Under the pieces are notes generated by a model. That model had not been told where the DNA came from. It did not search any database and was given only the letters and a program-made list of their open reading frames with translations. Shown here one piece after another: positions 40,122 through 47,733 of a stretch of 58,261 nt of DNA (positions are counted from its first letter, which is position 1; every line of letters begins with the position of its first letter). The DNA comes from a candidate division TA06 bacterium B3_TA06 (lineage in GTDB: Bacteria > Hydrothermota > Tepidihabitantia > B3-TA06): assembly GCA_005223075.1 (NCBI GenBank), contig NJBO01000014.1, positions 1-58,261 on the forward strand. The letters run 5' to 3'. The position numbers were made by a program, and so were the translations under genes.

Positions 40122-40149
40122 ATACTACGCGTTGCATTGGGTTTGTCAA
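40122..40149 (-). promoter_or_regulatory. Sigma-70-like promoter
   Basis: On the minus strand TTGACA (40149-40144), 16-base spacer, TAGTAT (40127-40122), just upstream of the start at 40104 or 40116. Confidence 0.7.
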
Positions 40150-40398
40150 CCCCGCTTTGAGGGTGGGAGGGCGCGCTCTCCAGACCGCTAATTCCTTTGG
40201 TGTGCATCAACTATGTTATGCGGCAACGACACGGTCGTTGCACTCCATATAAATCTAATCAGCGTAAATCTGCGTCATCTGCGGATAAAAATGGTGAGAC
40301 CGCCCTCCAAGGGAAGCGGAAAATGAAAAGCTTTTTTAACCGCATACGTCCGCGCCGCGTACGCCAGGGGACCCCGATCATTCACTTATGAAATGACC

Positions 40399-40462
40399 AC
40401 CTTTTGTCCAACTTTTGTCCACCTTTTGGCCACCTTTTGTCCACCTTTTGTCCACCTTCTGG
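40399..40462 (+). repeat. 11-bp tandem repeat, about six copies
   Basis: ACCTTTTGTCC is repeated with small changes at 40399, 40410, 40421, 40432, 40443 and 40454. It lies in a 376-base gap (40150-40525) with no gene; the same gap holds a degenerate A-type end (AGGGGACCCC at 40356-40365). 11 is not a multiple of three, so this is not a coding repeat. Confidence 0.85.
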
Positions 40463-40525
40463 TTAGGTTTCACAACCAATAACACCCCTCGCGCCTGTAA
40501 GCTTTTATGCCTGAAAAAGGGCAGG

Positions 40526-40861
40526 CTAGATGTTCAGCCGGTCGGAGTAGGCACCCAGGATGGGTACACGCCAGAGATCGCCGTTTGCCGCTCTGATTGC
40601 AGCTACAATCGAGATAGCTATATAAACCAGATAAAGGAATCCCTCTACTACCCAGAACGCAGTTCCGATGGGTTTAATCCATCCCAGGATTAATTGCAAT
40701 ATCCGGAATGCAAGCACGGTCAACGCAGCTGCTGCGAAGATCACAAGGGCCTGACGACCATGGTGCTTGACCAAGGTGCTGTCCCCTGAAAGGAAAAGTG
40801 GGATAAAGAACAGAGGCGGTATGTAGCCTATCGCGGCCAGCACATTCTTATTCTCACTCAT
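40526..40861 (-). CDS. DUF4870-like small membrane protein
   Basis: A 111-residue protein with three hydrophobic segments (VLAAIGYIPPLFFIPLFL, LVIFAAAALTVLAFRILQLI, VVEGFLYLVYIAISIVAAIR) and the DUF4870/Tic20-like motif 'KHHGRQALVIFAA' between them. It ends in a short polar tail. Size and topology fit the family. Role unknown. Confidence 0.75.
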   Translation of the reverse strand: MSENKNVLAAIGYIPPLFFIPLFLSGDSTLVKHHGRQALVIFAAAALTVLAFRILQLILGWIKPIGTAFWVVEGFLYLVYIAISIVAAIRAANGDLWRVPILGAYSDRLNI

Positions 40862-40870
40862 ACTGTATTA

Positions 40871-40898
40871 ATTCTATCACAAAGTCCGTCGATGTCAA
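40871..40898 (-). promoter_or_regulatory. Sigma-70-like promoter
   Basis: On the minus strand TTGACA (40898-40893), 16-base spacer, TAGAAT (40876-40871), ten bases before ATG 40861. Confidence 0.65.
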
Positions 40899-40904
40899 CC
40901 TTAT

Positions 40905-41019
40905 AACACCCCGTACCCCTTCGGGGCATCTCCATAACTTTCTGGGGCTAACGCCCCTTAATCAAGGACATAACACCCCGTACCCCTTCTCCTTTTGCTC
41001 TCCGGGCAGAAGATCACAG
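40905..41019 (+). repeat. Degenerate A heads and B module
   Basis: Two copies of AACACCCCGTACCCCTTC (40905 and 40972) and a degenerate B module (CTC, CTTTTGCTC, TCC, GGGCAGAAG, ATCACAG; 40989-41019) fill the gap before the MarR promoter. Confidence 0.6.
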
Positions 41020-41054
41020 GGAGTGAAAATTTATTCCGCATGGTGTGTTACGGG

Positions 41055-41082
41055 TTGACATTGTCCGTGCTATGGTTATCTT
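41055..41082 (+). promoter_or_regulatory. Sigma-70-like promoter
   Basis: TTGACA (41055-41060), 16-base spacer, TATCTT (41077-41082), ten bases before ATG 41092, so the leader is very short. Confidence 0.65.
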
Positions 41083-41091
41083 TAGGTAATC

Positions 41092-41601
41092 ATGAGCCGC
41101 GAACTTGACCGAAAGTTGCTTGCCCGTCTGGACGATATGGCCCCCGCGCTGGTCCGTAGTTTCCGCATTCTCGATCCACGCGGGCCTGCAGGGCTGGATA
41201 TCACATTGAATCAATACTTTGTGCTTTCACTTTTGGCCCGCAAGGAGAGCTTTGGTATGGGTGAGCTGGCGCGACAGATGGGAACATCCTCAGGCAACAT
41301 GACCGCGATGGTCGACAGGCTCCTACGCTCCGGCTTGGTAGACAGACAACGTTCGGAGAAAGACAGGAGAGTAGTAACCGTAAAGCTCTCCCATACGGGC
41401 CGGGAGCTGGCCGGGCGTGTGCAGCGCGTAACCAAGGCGGGGATGCGCCGCATCATGCGTCGGATACCGGACGAGCAGAAGGTGGCCTTTTTCGATACCC
41501 TTTCTGCGATCGTTGCCGTCCTTGCAGAAGGTCGTCGGCCTCGCAGACGCTTAAGGCCTATCCGGAAGACATTAAAGAAGGCAAAACGTCAGGGACAGTG
41601 A
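41092..41601 (+). CDS. MarR-family transcription regulator
   Basis: A 169-residue MarR-type regulator. Winged helix: 'LNQYFVLSLLARKESFGMGE', 'LARQMGTSSGNMTAMVDRLL', 'RSGLVDRQRSEKDRRVVTVK', with the wing Asp-Arg-Arg. A basic C-terminal tail (RRPRRRLRPIRKTLKKAKRQ) is longer than usual. MarR proteins bind DNA as dimers and respond to small ligands. It precedes an exported FG-GAP protein gene with a 59-base gap. Confidence 0.9.
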   Translation: MSRELDRKLLARLDDMAPALVRSFRILDPRGPAGLDITLNQYFVLSLLARKESFGMGELARQMGTSSGNMTAMVDRLLRSGLVDRQRSEKDRRVVTVKLSHTGRELAGRVQRVTKAGMRRIMRRIPDEQKVAFFDTLSAIVAVLAEGRRPRRRLRPIRKTLKKAKRQGQ

Positions 41602-41660
41602 TCCCAAAGGTTGACAGAAAGATAGTTACCTGGATTGATAAAGTGTAAGGAGGCGATAGT

Positions 41661-43760
41661 ATGAAGCGAGTGGTTACAGCTTTCGGGATTCTCGCCATCC
41701 TGGTTTACGCTCAGGGGTTCGAGGAGGTAGATATAGCCGAGCTGGGGATCGATGAGTTGGCAGGGTCTGTTTCTTTCCTGGATTACAACGGTGACGGGCG
41801 TATTGATTTCTGGGCCGGATACGCCTACTTAAACGACGGCGAGGGAAACTTCACAAAGCTTGAGACAAGTAAGTGGGGAGGCGGGGAGATCGTATGCTGG
41901 GGTGATTACAACAATGACGGCTACCCGGACGCGTTAACCTGCCGCACCGTATGGATCGATACCACCCCACGCAAGGATACCTGCTTTATCCTACTTTATG
42001 AGAACTCAGGACCGCCCGACTATGTGCTCGTAGACGTCTCAGAAGATGTTGGGCTCGGTTTTCCCATCCTTGATCGCGACCTCAACGATCCGGCCTGGCT
42101 TGACTACGATGCAGACGGACTTCTTGATTTCTACTACTCAAGTTACGAGTTCGTTCCTTTGAATTCCGAGGAAGACTACCCCTACTGGTCAGGACACGAG
42201 GATTACCTCTTCCACAACACAGGTTCAGGGTTTGAGGACGCCTCAGAAGCGGCGGGTATTCGTGAAGGAGGCACCGATACCCTGTGTGCGCGAGGGGTAA
42301 GCGTTGGAGATTACGACTCGGACGGGGATGTGGACATCTTCGTCTCGGTTTACCGGCTTCAACCCAACATCCTGTGGCGAAACAACGGAAACGGGACCTT
42401 CACAAACGTCGCTGAAGAGGCGGGTGTGATGGGTATCTTCAGCGAGGATTATTACGGACATAACATAGGTGCCGCATGGGGAGACTACAACAACGACGGA
42501 TACCTGGATCTCTTCACCCCCATTACCCATCACCCTACGTACCCGGGCGACTACACCAGCCACCTTTGGGCGAACGACGGCCCGCCCGAGTGGGGTTTCA
42601 CCGATCACTTTGCGGAGTCCGGAATGAACAACTCGGAGATAGGTTCGGCACCTGTCTGGACTGATTATGATAATGACGGCGATCTTGATCTCTACTGGCT
42701 CAACCTCTACGGTTCGCCTGGCAAACAGGGCTGGCTTTACCGCAACGATGGGGACAATCAATTCACCGACGTTACCCTCAAGGTGGGCATAAAGACATGG
42801 GGCAGCAAGAGTTACGTGCTGTGGGTTGACATCAACCAGGACGGGAAGATGGATGTCTACGCGCCTTACAGCTATTCGGGTGAAACTCACAAGGTCTTCT
42901 TTATCAACACCGCTGAGCGCGGCCACTGGCTGCAGCTTGACTTCGAGGGCCGGGAGAGCAACCGCTCCGGTATCGGGACTCGGGTCTGGGCCTATTGCGG
43001 CGATTTGATGGTGATCCGCGAGGCTGCCCCATCCAACGGCAACGGCTACGGCTCGATGTTTATTGCACGCCAGCACCTGGGTCTTGCAGATCACGAGATG
43101 ATCGACTCGCTCATCATCCGCTGGCCACGAGGACGTATCGACCGCATACGCAGCCTTGCCGCGGATCACTTGATCGGCATGGTCGAAGGCCCGCCATCTG
43201 CTCCTGCTCGGTTGACCTACTCGTGGCTGGGAGGGGATAGCTATTATTTCGCCTGGATACCTTCTCCTGAAAGGGATGTTGCCGGCTACCGGCTCTGGCA
43301 GCGCTTTGGTTCCGCTGATCCATGGCATATTATTGCAGACGCTATCCCTGCCTGTTCAACCCGCTATACGGTTATGCTTGAGCCTCCCCTGGCAGAGGTT
43401 TCCATCACCGCCTACGACTACTGCGAGGAGGACGCGGAAAGCCCACACTCTCCGGTAGCGACAGGTGTCGAAGAGGATCCGTTCGCTCCTTCAGGGTTGA
43501 ACTTTGAGGTTGGTTCGTTTTCAAGGATCATCCCGTGCAGGTTCTCACTTCCCACTATATCGGATGTGAGCCTTGAGATATACGATCCTGCCGGTCGGAG
43601 GGTGCGTGTTCTGGCATCCGGACAGTACCACGCCGGAACCCATGAGCTGCGCTGGCCAGGGACGGATGAAGAGGGCAGGGCGTTAGGATCGGGCGTATAC
43701 TTCGTGCGGTTGGTTGTTGATGGAGAAAAGGCGATAGCTCGAAAGACAATACTACGTTGA
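41661..43760 (+). CDS. Secreted FG-GAP/VCBS (ASPIC/UnbV-type) protein with sorting domain
   Basis: A 699-residue exported protein. After the signal peptide there are about seven FG-GAP/VCBS repeats with calcium-binding 'DYNGDGRIDFW', 'DYNNDGYPDAL', 'DYDADGLLDFY', 'DYDSDGDVDIF', 'DYNNDGYLDLF', 'DYDNDGDLDLY' and 'DINQDGKMDVY'. Then comes an UnbV-like region (SIIRWPRGRIDRIRSL type), a short fibronectin-like part and a C-terminal FlgD-like sorting end (VSLEIYDPAGRRVRVLASGQ, GSGVYFVRLVV). Starts at ATG 41661 behind AAGGAGG. A weak promoter is visible at 41611 (TTGACA). Confidence 0.85.
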   Translation: MKRVVTAFGILAILVYAQGFEEVDIAELGIDELAGSVSFLDYNGDGRIDFWAGYAYLNDGEGNFTKLETSKWGGGEIVCWGDYNNDGYPDALTCRTVWIDTTPRKDTCFILLYENSGPPDYVLVDVSEDVGLGFPILDRDLNDPAWLDYDADGLLDFYYSSYEFVPLNSEEDYPYWSGHEDYLFHNTGSGFEDASEAAGIREGGTDTLCARGVSVGDYDSDGDVDIFVSVYRLQPNILWRNNGNGTFTNVAEEAGVMGIFSEDYYGHNIGAAWGDYNNDGYLDLFTPITHHPTYPGDYTSHLWANDGPPEWGFTDHFAESGMNNSEIGSAPVWTDYDNDGDLDLYWLNLYGSPGKQGWLYRNDGDNQFTDVTLKVGIKTWGSKSYVLWVDINQDGKMDVYAPYSYSGETHKVFFINTAERGHWLQLDFEGRESNRSGIGTRVWAYCGDLMVIREAAPSNGNGYGSMFIARQHLGLADHEMIDSLIIRWPRGRIDRIRSLAADHLIGMVEGPPSAPARLTYSWLGGDSYYFAWIPSPERDVAGYRLWQRFGSADPWHIIADAIPACSTRYTVMLEPPLAEVSITAYDYCEEDAESPHSPVATGVEEDPFAPSGLNFEVGSFSRIIPCRFSLPTISDVSLEIYDPAGRRVRVLASGQYHAGTHELRWPGTDEEGRALGSGVYFVRLVVDGEKAIARKTILR

Positions 43761-43810
43761 TAACACCCCGGAGTCACCCACACTCACCCTGTTGCGATTC
43801 TGGTAGGTGG

Positions 43811-43838
43811 TTGACATATAAGTGACAGCTGCTATCCT
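43811..43838 (+). promoter_or_regulatory. Sigma-70-like promoter
   Basis: TTGACA (43811-43816), 16-base spacer, TATCCT (43833-43838), six bases before ATG 43845, another very short leader. Confidence 0.6.
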
Positions 43839-43844
43839 TAGACA

Positions 43845-44192
43845 ATGAAGTGGCCGATAATCGCGCTTCTGGTGATGACCGGGCTCTTGTGGATCACGAT
43901 CTTTATGCTCCTGGTTATCTGGATACTGCTACGTATGGGCAGAATACTTGACGAGCTCTTCTCGTATCTTGATGCCCCCGGGTTGGTGCGGGCCCAGAAG
44001 AGGAGTTTGTGGTTTCTTCTCCCCCTTGGAGCTATGCTTGCTGCAGGGGTCGTTCTCATCGTTCTCGATAACGCACTTTTCTGGTTGCTTTTGGGTGTGC
44101 TTTTGATAAGTGCTTCTATCTCGGGTGCGGCCGCTTTGCTCCTACTGGCCGAAGTCTGCGGCCGTGCCGGGGCAAAATCCAGCGCGAAATGA
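43845..44192 (+). CDS. Small three-helix membrane protein
   Basis: A 115-residue protein: hydrophobic segments at about residues 3-27 (IIALLVMTGLLWITIFMLLV), 50-75 and 80-100 (ALFWLLLGVLLISASISGAA). A cytoplasmic-like loop 'RMGRILDELFSYLDAPGLVR' lies between. It overlaps the next gene by four bases. No known family recognised. Confidence 0.6.
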   Translation: MKWPIIALLVMTGLLWITIFMLLVIWILLRMGRILDELFSYLDAPGLVRAQKRSLWFLLPLGAMLAAGVVLIVLDNALFWLLLGVLLISASISGAAALLLLAEVCGRAGAKSSAK

Positions 44193-44464
44193 TGGCATAC
44201 ATCCTTCCCTTTTTAATCGCGCTTGGCACGGTGGCCATATTCAGCCTTTTTGCCTTTCTTGCCACACTTTACCGCGAGTATCGCTGGTCCAGGCTCCTCA
44301 TGTGGGTGGGGCTATTGTTTCTTCTCGGCGGCTGTTATCTTTTCGGGGTAAACGTTATCCGCCTGCCCCAGCTCTGGATAATCATAGCCTCCCTATTCTT
44401 CGCCGTATTTTTCGGTATCTCGGCAGGCTACTTTATCCGACGAAGCCGTCGGTTACACAAGTGA
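44189..44464 (+). CDS. Small membrane protein
   Basis: A 91-residue protein with three hydrophobic stretches (FLIALGTVAIFSLFAFLATL, LLMWVGLLFLLGGCYLFGVN, IIASLFFAVFFGISAGYFIR) and a basic C-terminus (RRSRRLHK). Its ATG overlaps the preceding stop. The pair probably forms one membrane complex, but there is no evidence for function. Confidence 0.6.
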   Translation: MMAYILPFLIALGTVAIFSLFAFLATLYREYRWSRLLMWVGLLFLLGGCYLFGVNVIRLPQLWIIIASLFFAVFFGISAGYFIRRSRRLHK

Positions 44465-44500
44465 TCTTTTTTGTCCGGAAAAGCGTGGGAGGAGATTCCT

Positions 44501-45163
44501 TCAAGCCTGCAACCAAAGACTATATAGAAATTCGGCGCAATAGCGATTCATTTGTGGAATTCTGGGGTTTCGTTTGGGTGCTTCTATGAGTATTTCGGCA
44601 GAGTTAACCTCGACACCTATAAGCCCGAGACGATGACGATAGAGTAAGGACTTGTCAACGAGTCGAGCCTTGCCATTCCAAACGGCGATGTAAGTATAAT
44701 CGGCGAAAAAGGTATACCGCCTAGCCTGAAGAATAGCATCTCGCCATCGAGCTTGCTTCGCTTCAACCGCTACTATGTGATCAGCAGGAGACGGTAAGGA
44801 ATACAGAAGGCGTGCCGACTTACCTCTGTTATGTTCAACAAGCCCAAGATTCACAAGTCGTGGCAGGATGCTTTTCTGCAAAGTGCTTTCAGCTACTCCT
44901 ACTTTTCGAAGAAGTTGTTCATAGGATACATTTACATCGAGTCTAAGTGCCATTAATGTTTCTACGAGTCGATAGTTGTCAATGGTAACACCCTTAAGCC
45001 CATTTTCCTTACGGAAGAAGTGATTCTCATCCGAAAGATACGCCCCTACGAGATCTGCTCTTCCATAACCAGCGCTGAATTCTTCAGCAATCATACTCAA
45101 CCCTAACCCATCTTCCATAAATGTTTTAATGGGTCTAATCATATGGGCTTCCAAACGTTTCAC
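44501..45163 (-). CDS. Winged-helix protein with nuclease-like ExK motif
   Basis: A 220-residue protein from GTG 45163 (VKRLEAHMIRPI), five bases after AGGAG; it starts 23 bases after the kinase stop. Residues about 60-140 form a winged helix (VSYEQLLRKVGVAESTLQKS, LVNLGLVEHNRGKSARLLYS). The C-terminal part has 'ADHIVAVEAKQARWRDAILQ' followed by 'RRYTFFADYTYIAVW', reminiscent of PD-(D/E)XK folds (ExK on a strand, then Q-A-x-x-Y helix). It is AT-richer than the flanking genes. Together with the kinase it looks like an accessory module. Confidence 0.6.
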   Translation of the reverse strand: MKRLEAHMIRPIKTFMEDGLGLSMIAEEFSAGYGRADLVGAYLSDENHFFRKENGLKGVTIDNYRLVETLMALRLDVNVSYEQLLRKVGVAESTLQKSILPRLVNLGLVEHNRGKSARLLYSLPSPADHIVAVEAKQARWRDAILQARRYTFFADYTYIAVWNGKARLVDKSLLYRHRLGLIGVEVNSAEILIEAPKRNPRIPQMNRYCAEFLYSLWLQA

Positions 45164-45186
45164 ATTCACTCCTGTTTGGTTACCAC

Positions 45187-47157
45187 CTATATTATAAACA
45201 CTTCTAGCCAAGTTTCAAGATGTCTGTAATGGTAAGGATTAACGTCAATACCATATTTCTTTAAATTACGCCATGCCTTGATAGCCGACTTCACTCTTTC
45301 ACAAAACCATTGAATCCTTTCCAAGTTGCTACTTAAAGAATTGATTTCTGATATTTCTTCTGTGCGTTTTTGTAAAAAATGAGGTTTTGAGGCTCTGTCA
45401 AGACTTGATGGTGAGATAGAACAATAAGGACAGTTGCATTGATATTCAGGCTTGTTGTTTAATATATCCTCAGCCATTTTGACAGATAAGCAGGACATTA
45501 ATTCCGGGATGTAATATTTGGGTGACATATCATAACCAATTGCACGATCTAATAAAAGTCCTTTCTCCGAAAAACTTGTCAGGGATGCAATACCATTGGT
45601 TATTCCATCTACTCCAGCGGCAAGCATTCCCAGGCCAAGCGAACCAACACGACAGGCAAAAACAGGTTTTCCCAAACGCTGAAAGAGTTTGAGTAAGTTT
45701 AAGTAAGAATAGAGTTGTAGACGATTATCGGTCTTCTCGTTGATAGCATCAACGTAAAATAGGAATCCATTCGCTTTCGCTCGAGAATAACGGGTCAGTA
45801 AAGTTTGACGATTTGTGTCATTGGTATACGCTTCAATATTTAGAGCAAGTCCTGCATAAACCTTTTTCCTTGAGGCTGTTCGCTGAGCGTAAGCAAGAGA
45901 TTCTTCTATCAATTTGATGTCAATATCCATCCACTCAGATCCCAGATTTCTACAAAAGTGGAACGGGGCTACAAGATCTGCACACCCCCATTTTAACTGA
46001 AAGTCGAGGCAAGTTTTAACATATGCTTGTTGATCTCGCAATGATTGCAAAGACGTCGCTGTTAGTACGCTGTTCTTGTCAAAGACATAAGGCAGAGCTA
46101 CAAGGCCTTTTGTCTTGGCGAAAGAAGAATATGGTAACCGGCTTGTTCCTGGATCGAAGATAAATGGTATGTTGTTGTCTTGGAATTCCGAAAGAGTTTT
46201 TCTATGACTGGGCAGAAAATTTGCGGGGTACACCAATCCATCTATTTTTCCGCCTTTACGAACAAAATCAACAGTCACAGATTTCTCATTTTGCATTAAT
46301 CTGAAGAAACACCTTTTGGGGTATTCTTTTTTTCGTTCCCGTGCTAAGATTCTAGAACTTTTAGGTAGAGTCATTGGTGTAGCTCTAATTGCCTCAATCA
46401 ACTCATCATGGTCAAGCATTCTTTCGTAGGGTTGCTTTTCAAGAAGAGTCAGAATAAGGTTCTCAAACTCAGATGAAAGTTTAGGATTATGGCGGGTAGG
46501 TGGTGTTGGGGGATTGTTAACTACTTTACCAAATAACTCTAACTCCGTCCGTGCCTCGAATGGAAAAGCTCCCTGTGTAACCAAGTGATAAATCATTACA
46601 CCTAACGAATAAAAGTCAGCACGTTGATCAACATCTCCTCCTCTTAGAATCTCTGGGGCAATATAACAATGTGTTCCGATTGCTTGACCGGGTATACTTG
46701 TTAAGGTTGTATAGTCAAGCATTTTCACAAGACCAAAATCAAGTAACTTGACTTGACCTTCTGCTGTTAGAAATATGTTGGCAGGTTTCAGGTCGCGGTG
46801 AATGATATTTTGAGCATGGACTGTTTTAAGGCCATCGATGACTTGACAAAGGATATTTTTAAGTAAGACTTCTTCAAACTCGTAATTAGCCTCCTGAAAT
46901 GCCTTATGCAAGTCTGTTCCGTCTAGGTACTCCATGGCTACATAATAGCGAGTGGTATTGCCGAACTTTGCTGTTCCCGAATCAATAAATCGGACTACAT
47001 TTGGGCCCACAGCTTTTTGCAAAGCTCTGACTTCTCGTTGGAAGCGTCTCAGATCAAAACCGAACAGGATAGCTTCTTCTTTGATCAGCTTAATTGCGAC
47101 TCTTTCGTTGCCCTTGAAAGCTTCGTAGGTTTCCCCAAACATTCCCTTACCCAGCAT
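45187..47157 (-). CDS. Ser/Thr kinase fused to an unknown barrel-like domain
   Basis: A 656-residue protein, AT-rich. Residues 1-265 are a complete eukaryotic-type kinase: G-loop LGKGMFGETY, VAIK Lys23, REV Glu42, HRD Asp122 with KPAN, DFG 140-142, APE 167-169. Residues about 290-600 form a domain of repeated strand-helix units (FVRKGGKIDGLVYPANFLPS, GCADLVAPFHFCRNLG, GLALNIEAYT, VGSLGLGMLAAGVDGITNGI), plus a 'YQCNCPYCS' Cys cluster near residue 575. I read it as a TIM-barrel-like domain but cannot name it. Coding-like sequence (DDFRDYRLGR) precedes ATG 47157 with no canonical start. Confidence 0.75.
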   Translation of the reverse strand: MLGKGMFGETYEAFKGNERVAIKLIKEEAILFGFDLRRFQREVRALQKAVGPNVVRFIDSGTAKFGNTTRYYVAMEYLDGTDLHKAFQEANYEFEEVLLKNILCQVIDGLKTVHAQNIIHRDLKPANIFLTAEGQVKLLDFGLVKMLDYTTLTSIPGQAIGTHCYIAPEILRGGDVDQRADFYSLGVMIYHLVTQGAFPFEARTELELFGKVVNNPPTPPTRHNPKLSSEFENLILTLLEKQPYERMLDHDELIEAIRATPMTLPKSSRILARERKKEYPKRCFFRLMQNEKSVTVDFVRKGGKIDGLVYPANFLPSHRKTLSEFQDNNIPFIFDPGTSRLPYSSFAKTKGLVALPYVFDKNSVLTATSLQSLRDQQAYVKTCLDFQLKWGCADLVAPFHFCRNLGSEWMDIDIKLIEESLAYAQRTASRKKVYAGLALNIEAYTNDTNRQTLLTRYSRAKANGFLFYVDAINEKTDNRLQLYSYLNLLKLFQRLGKPVFACRVGSLGLGMLAAGVDGITNGIASLTSFSEKGLLLDRAIGYDMSPKYYIPELMSCLSVKMAEDILNNKPEYQCNCPYCSISPSSLDRASKPHFLQKRTEEISEINSLSSNLERIQWFCERVKSAIKAWRNLKKYGIDVNPYHYRHLETWLEVFII

Positions 47158-47215
47158 CCGGCCTAACCTATAATCGCGAAAGTCGTCTCCACTGACTCCT
47201 CCTTAATATATCATA

Positions 47216-47243
47216 AGTATATTCTTTTGGGTGAAGATGTCAA
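47216..47243 (-). promoter_or_regulatory. Sigma-70-like promoter of the kinase module
   Basis: On the minus strand TTGACA (47243-47238), 16-base spacer, TATACT (47221-47216). AAGGAGGA lies about 20 bases further down. Confidence 0.75.
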
Positions 47244-47282
47244 CCCCCCTGAGCCGGTTTTTTCTGTGTTGCGGAATTTACT

Positions 47283-47672
47283 CTAACCCCGCCGCATGGC
47301 GCTGTGGAGCTCGCGCTCAGCACGAAGGCTCAGGGTCCCCAGGAGGATAAGTGTCCCGATACTCAAAACTGCCCCGGGCAGAAAGAGGATCAATACCGGC
47401 ATGAGCGTGTTCTGATAGAGCAGGAGGGCCAAAAGGATCAGTATCACCCAGGCTACTATCTGGACTATGCCCGCGGCAAAACGACGGCCCGGGCGGAAGA
47501 GAACCGCGCTTGAGACAACGGAGATGGCGGCACACGCTCCAAGGAGGATGCCGGTTGTAAGAAATGCCTGTGTGAAGAGAAAGGCTAAAAGCAGGATAAG
47601 CCCGGCCCAGATCAACGTGTTCACCAGGAAGTAGAGGTTATGCCAGTGCTTCTTGGCCGAGAATCTCTTCAT
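47283..47672 (-). CDS. Four-helix membrane protein, unknown
   Basis: A 129-residue protein with four hydrophobic segments (LVNTLIWAGLILLLAFLFTQ, GILLGACAAISVVSSAVLF, GIVQIVAWVILILLALLLYQ, VLILFLPGAVLSIGTLILLG) and basic ends. It is similar in style to the membrane proteins at 43.8-44.5 kb, though not clearly homologous. Transcribed after the FG-GAP gene at 47734, with a hairpin between them. Confidence 0.6.
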   Translation of the reverse strand: MKRFSAKKHWHNLYFLVNTLIWAGLILLLAFLFTQAFLTTGILLGACAAISVVSSAVLFRPGRRFAAGIVQIVAWVILILLALLLYQNTLMPVLILFLPGAVLSIGTLILLGTLSLRAERELHSAMRRG

Positions 47673-47687
47673 TGCTTAAATGATGAA

Positions 47688-47711
47688 GCGAGGAGACTTA
47701 AGTCCCCTCGC
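47688..47711. terminator. 12-bp hairpin after FG-GAP gene
   Basis: GCGAGGAGACTT/AAGTCCCCTCGC pairs over 12 positions with one mismatch and no loop spacer. There is no clear U-run on either strand, so it may be an mRNA 3' end or an attenuator rather than a strong terminator. Confidence 0.5.
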
Positions 47712-47733
47712 CTCCATCTTCTTTAACTCCGGT

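Noticed and set aside
40399-40462. Possible CRISPR array
   Set aside because: The repeat unit is only 11 bp with no spacers and no cas genes nearby.
42243-43328. Long open frame of 361 codons on the minus strand
   Set aside because: It is a shadow of the FG-GAP gene at 41661-43760; its protein has no family features, while the plus strand shows clear repeated DxDxDG motifs.
45187-47157. C-terminal half of the kinase as a tRNA-guanine transglycosylase/DpdA homolog
   Set aside because: The barrel-like pattern and Cys cluster are suggestive, but I could not see the specific catalytic motifs, so I left the domain unnamed.
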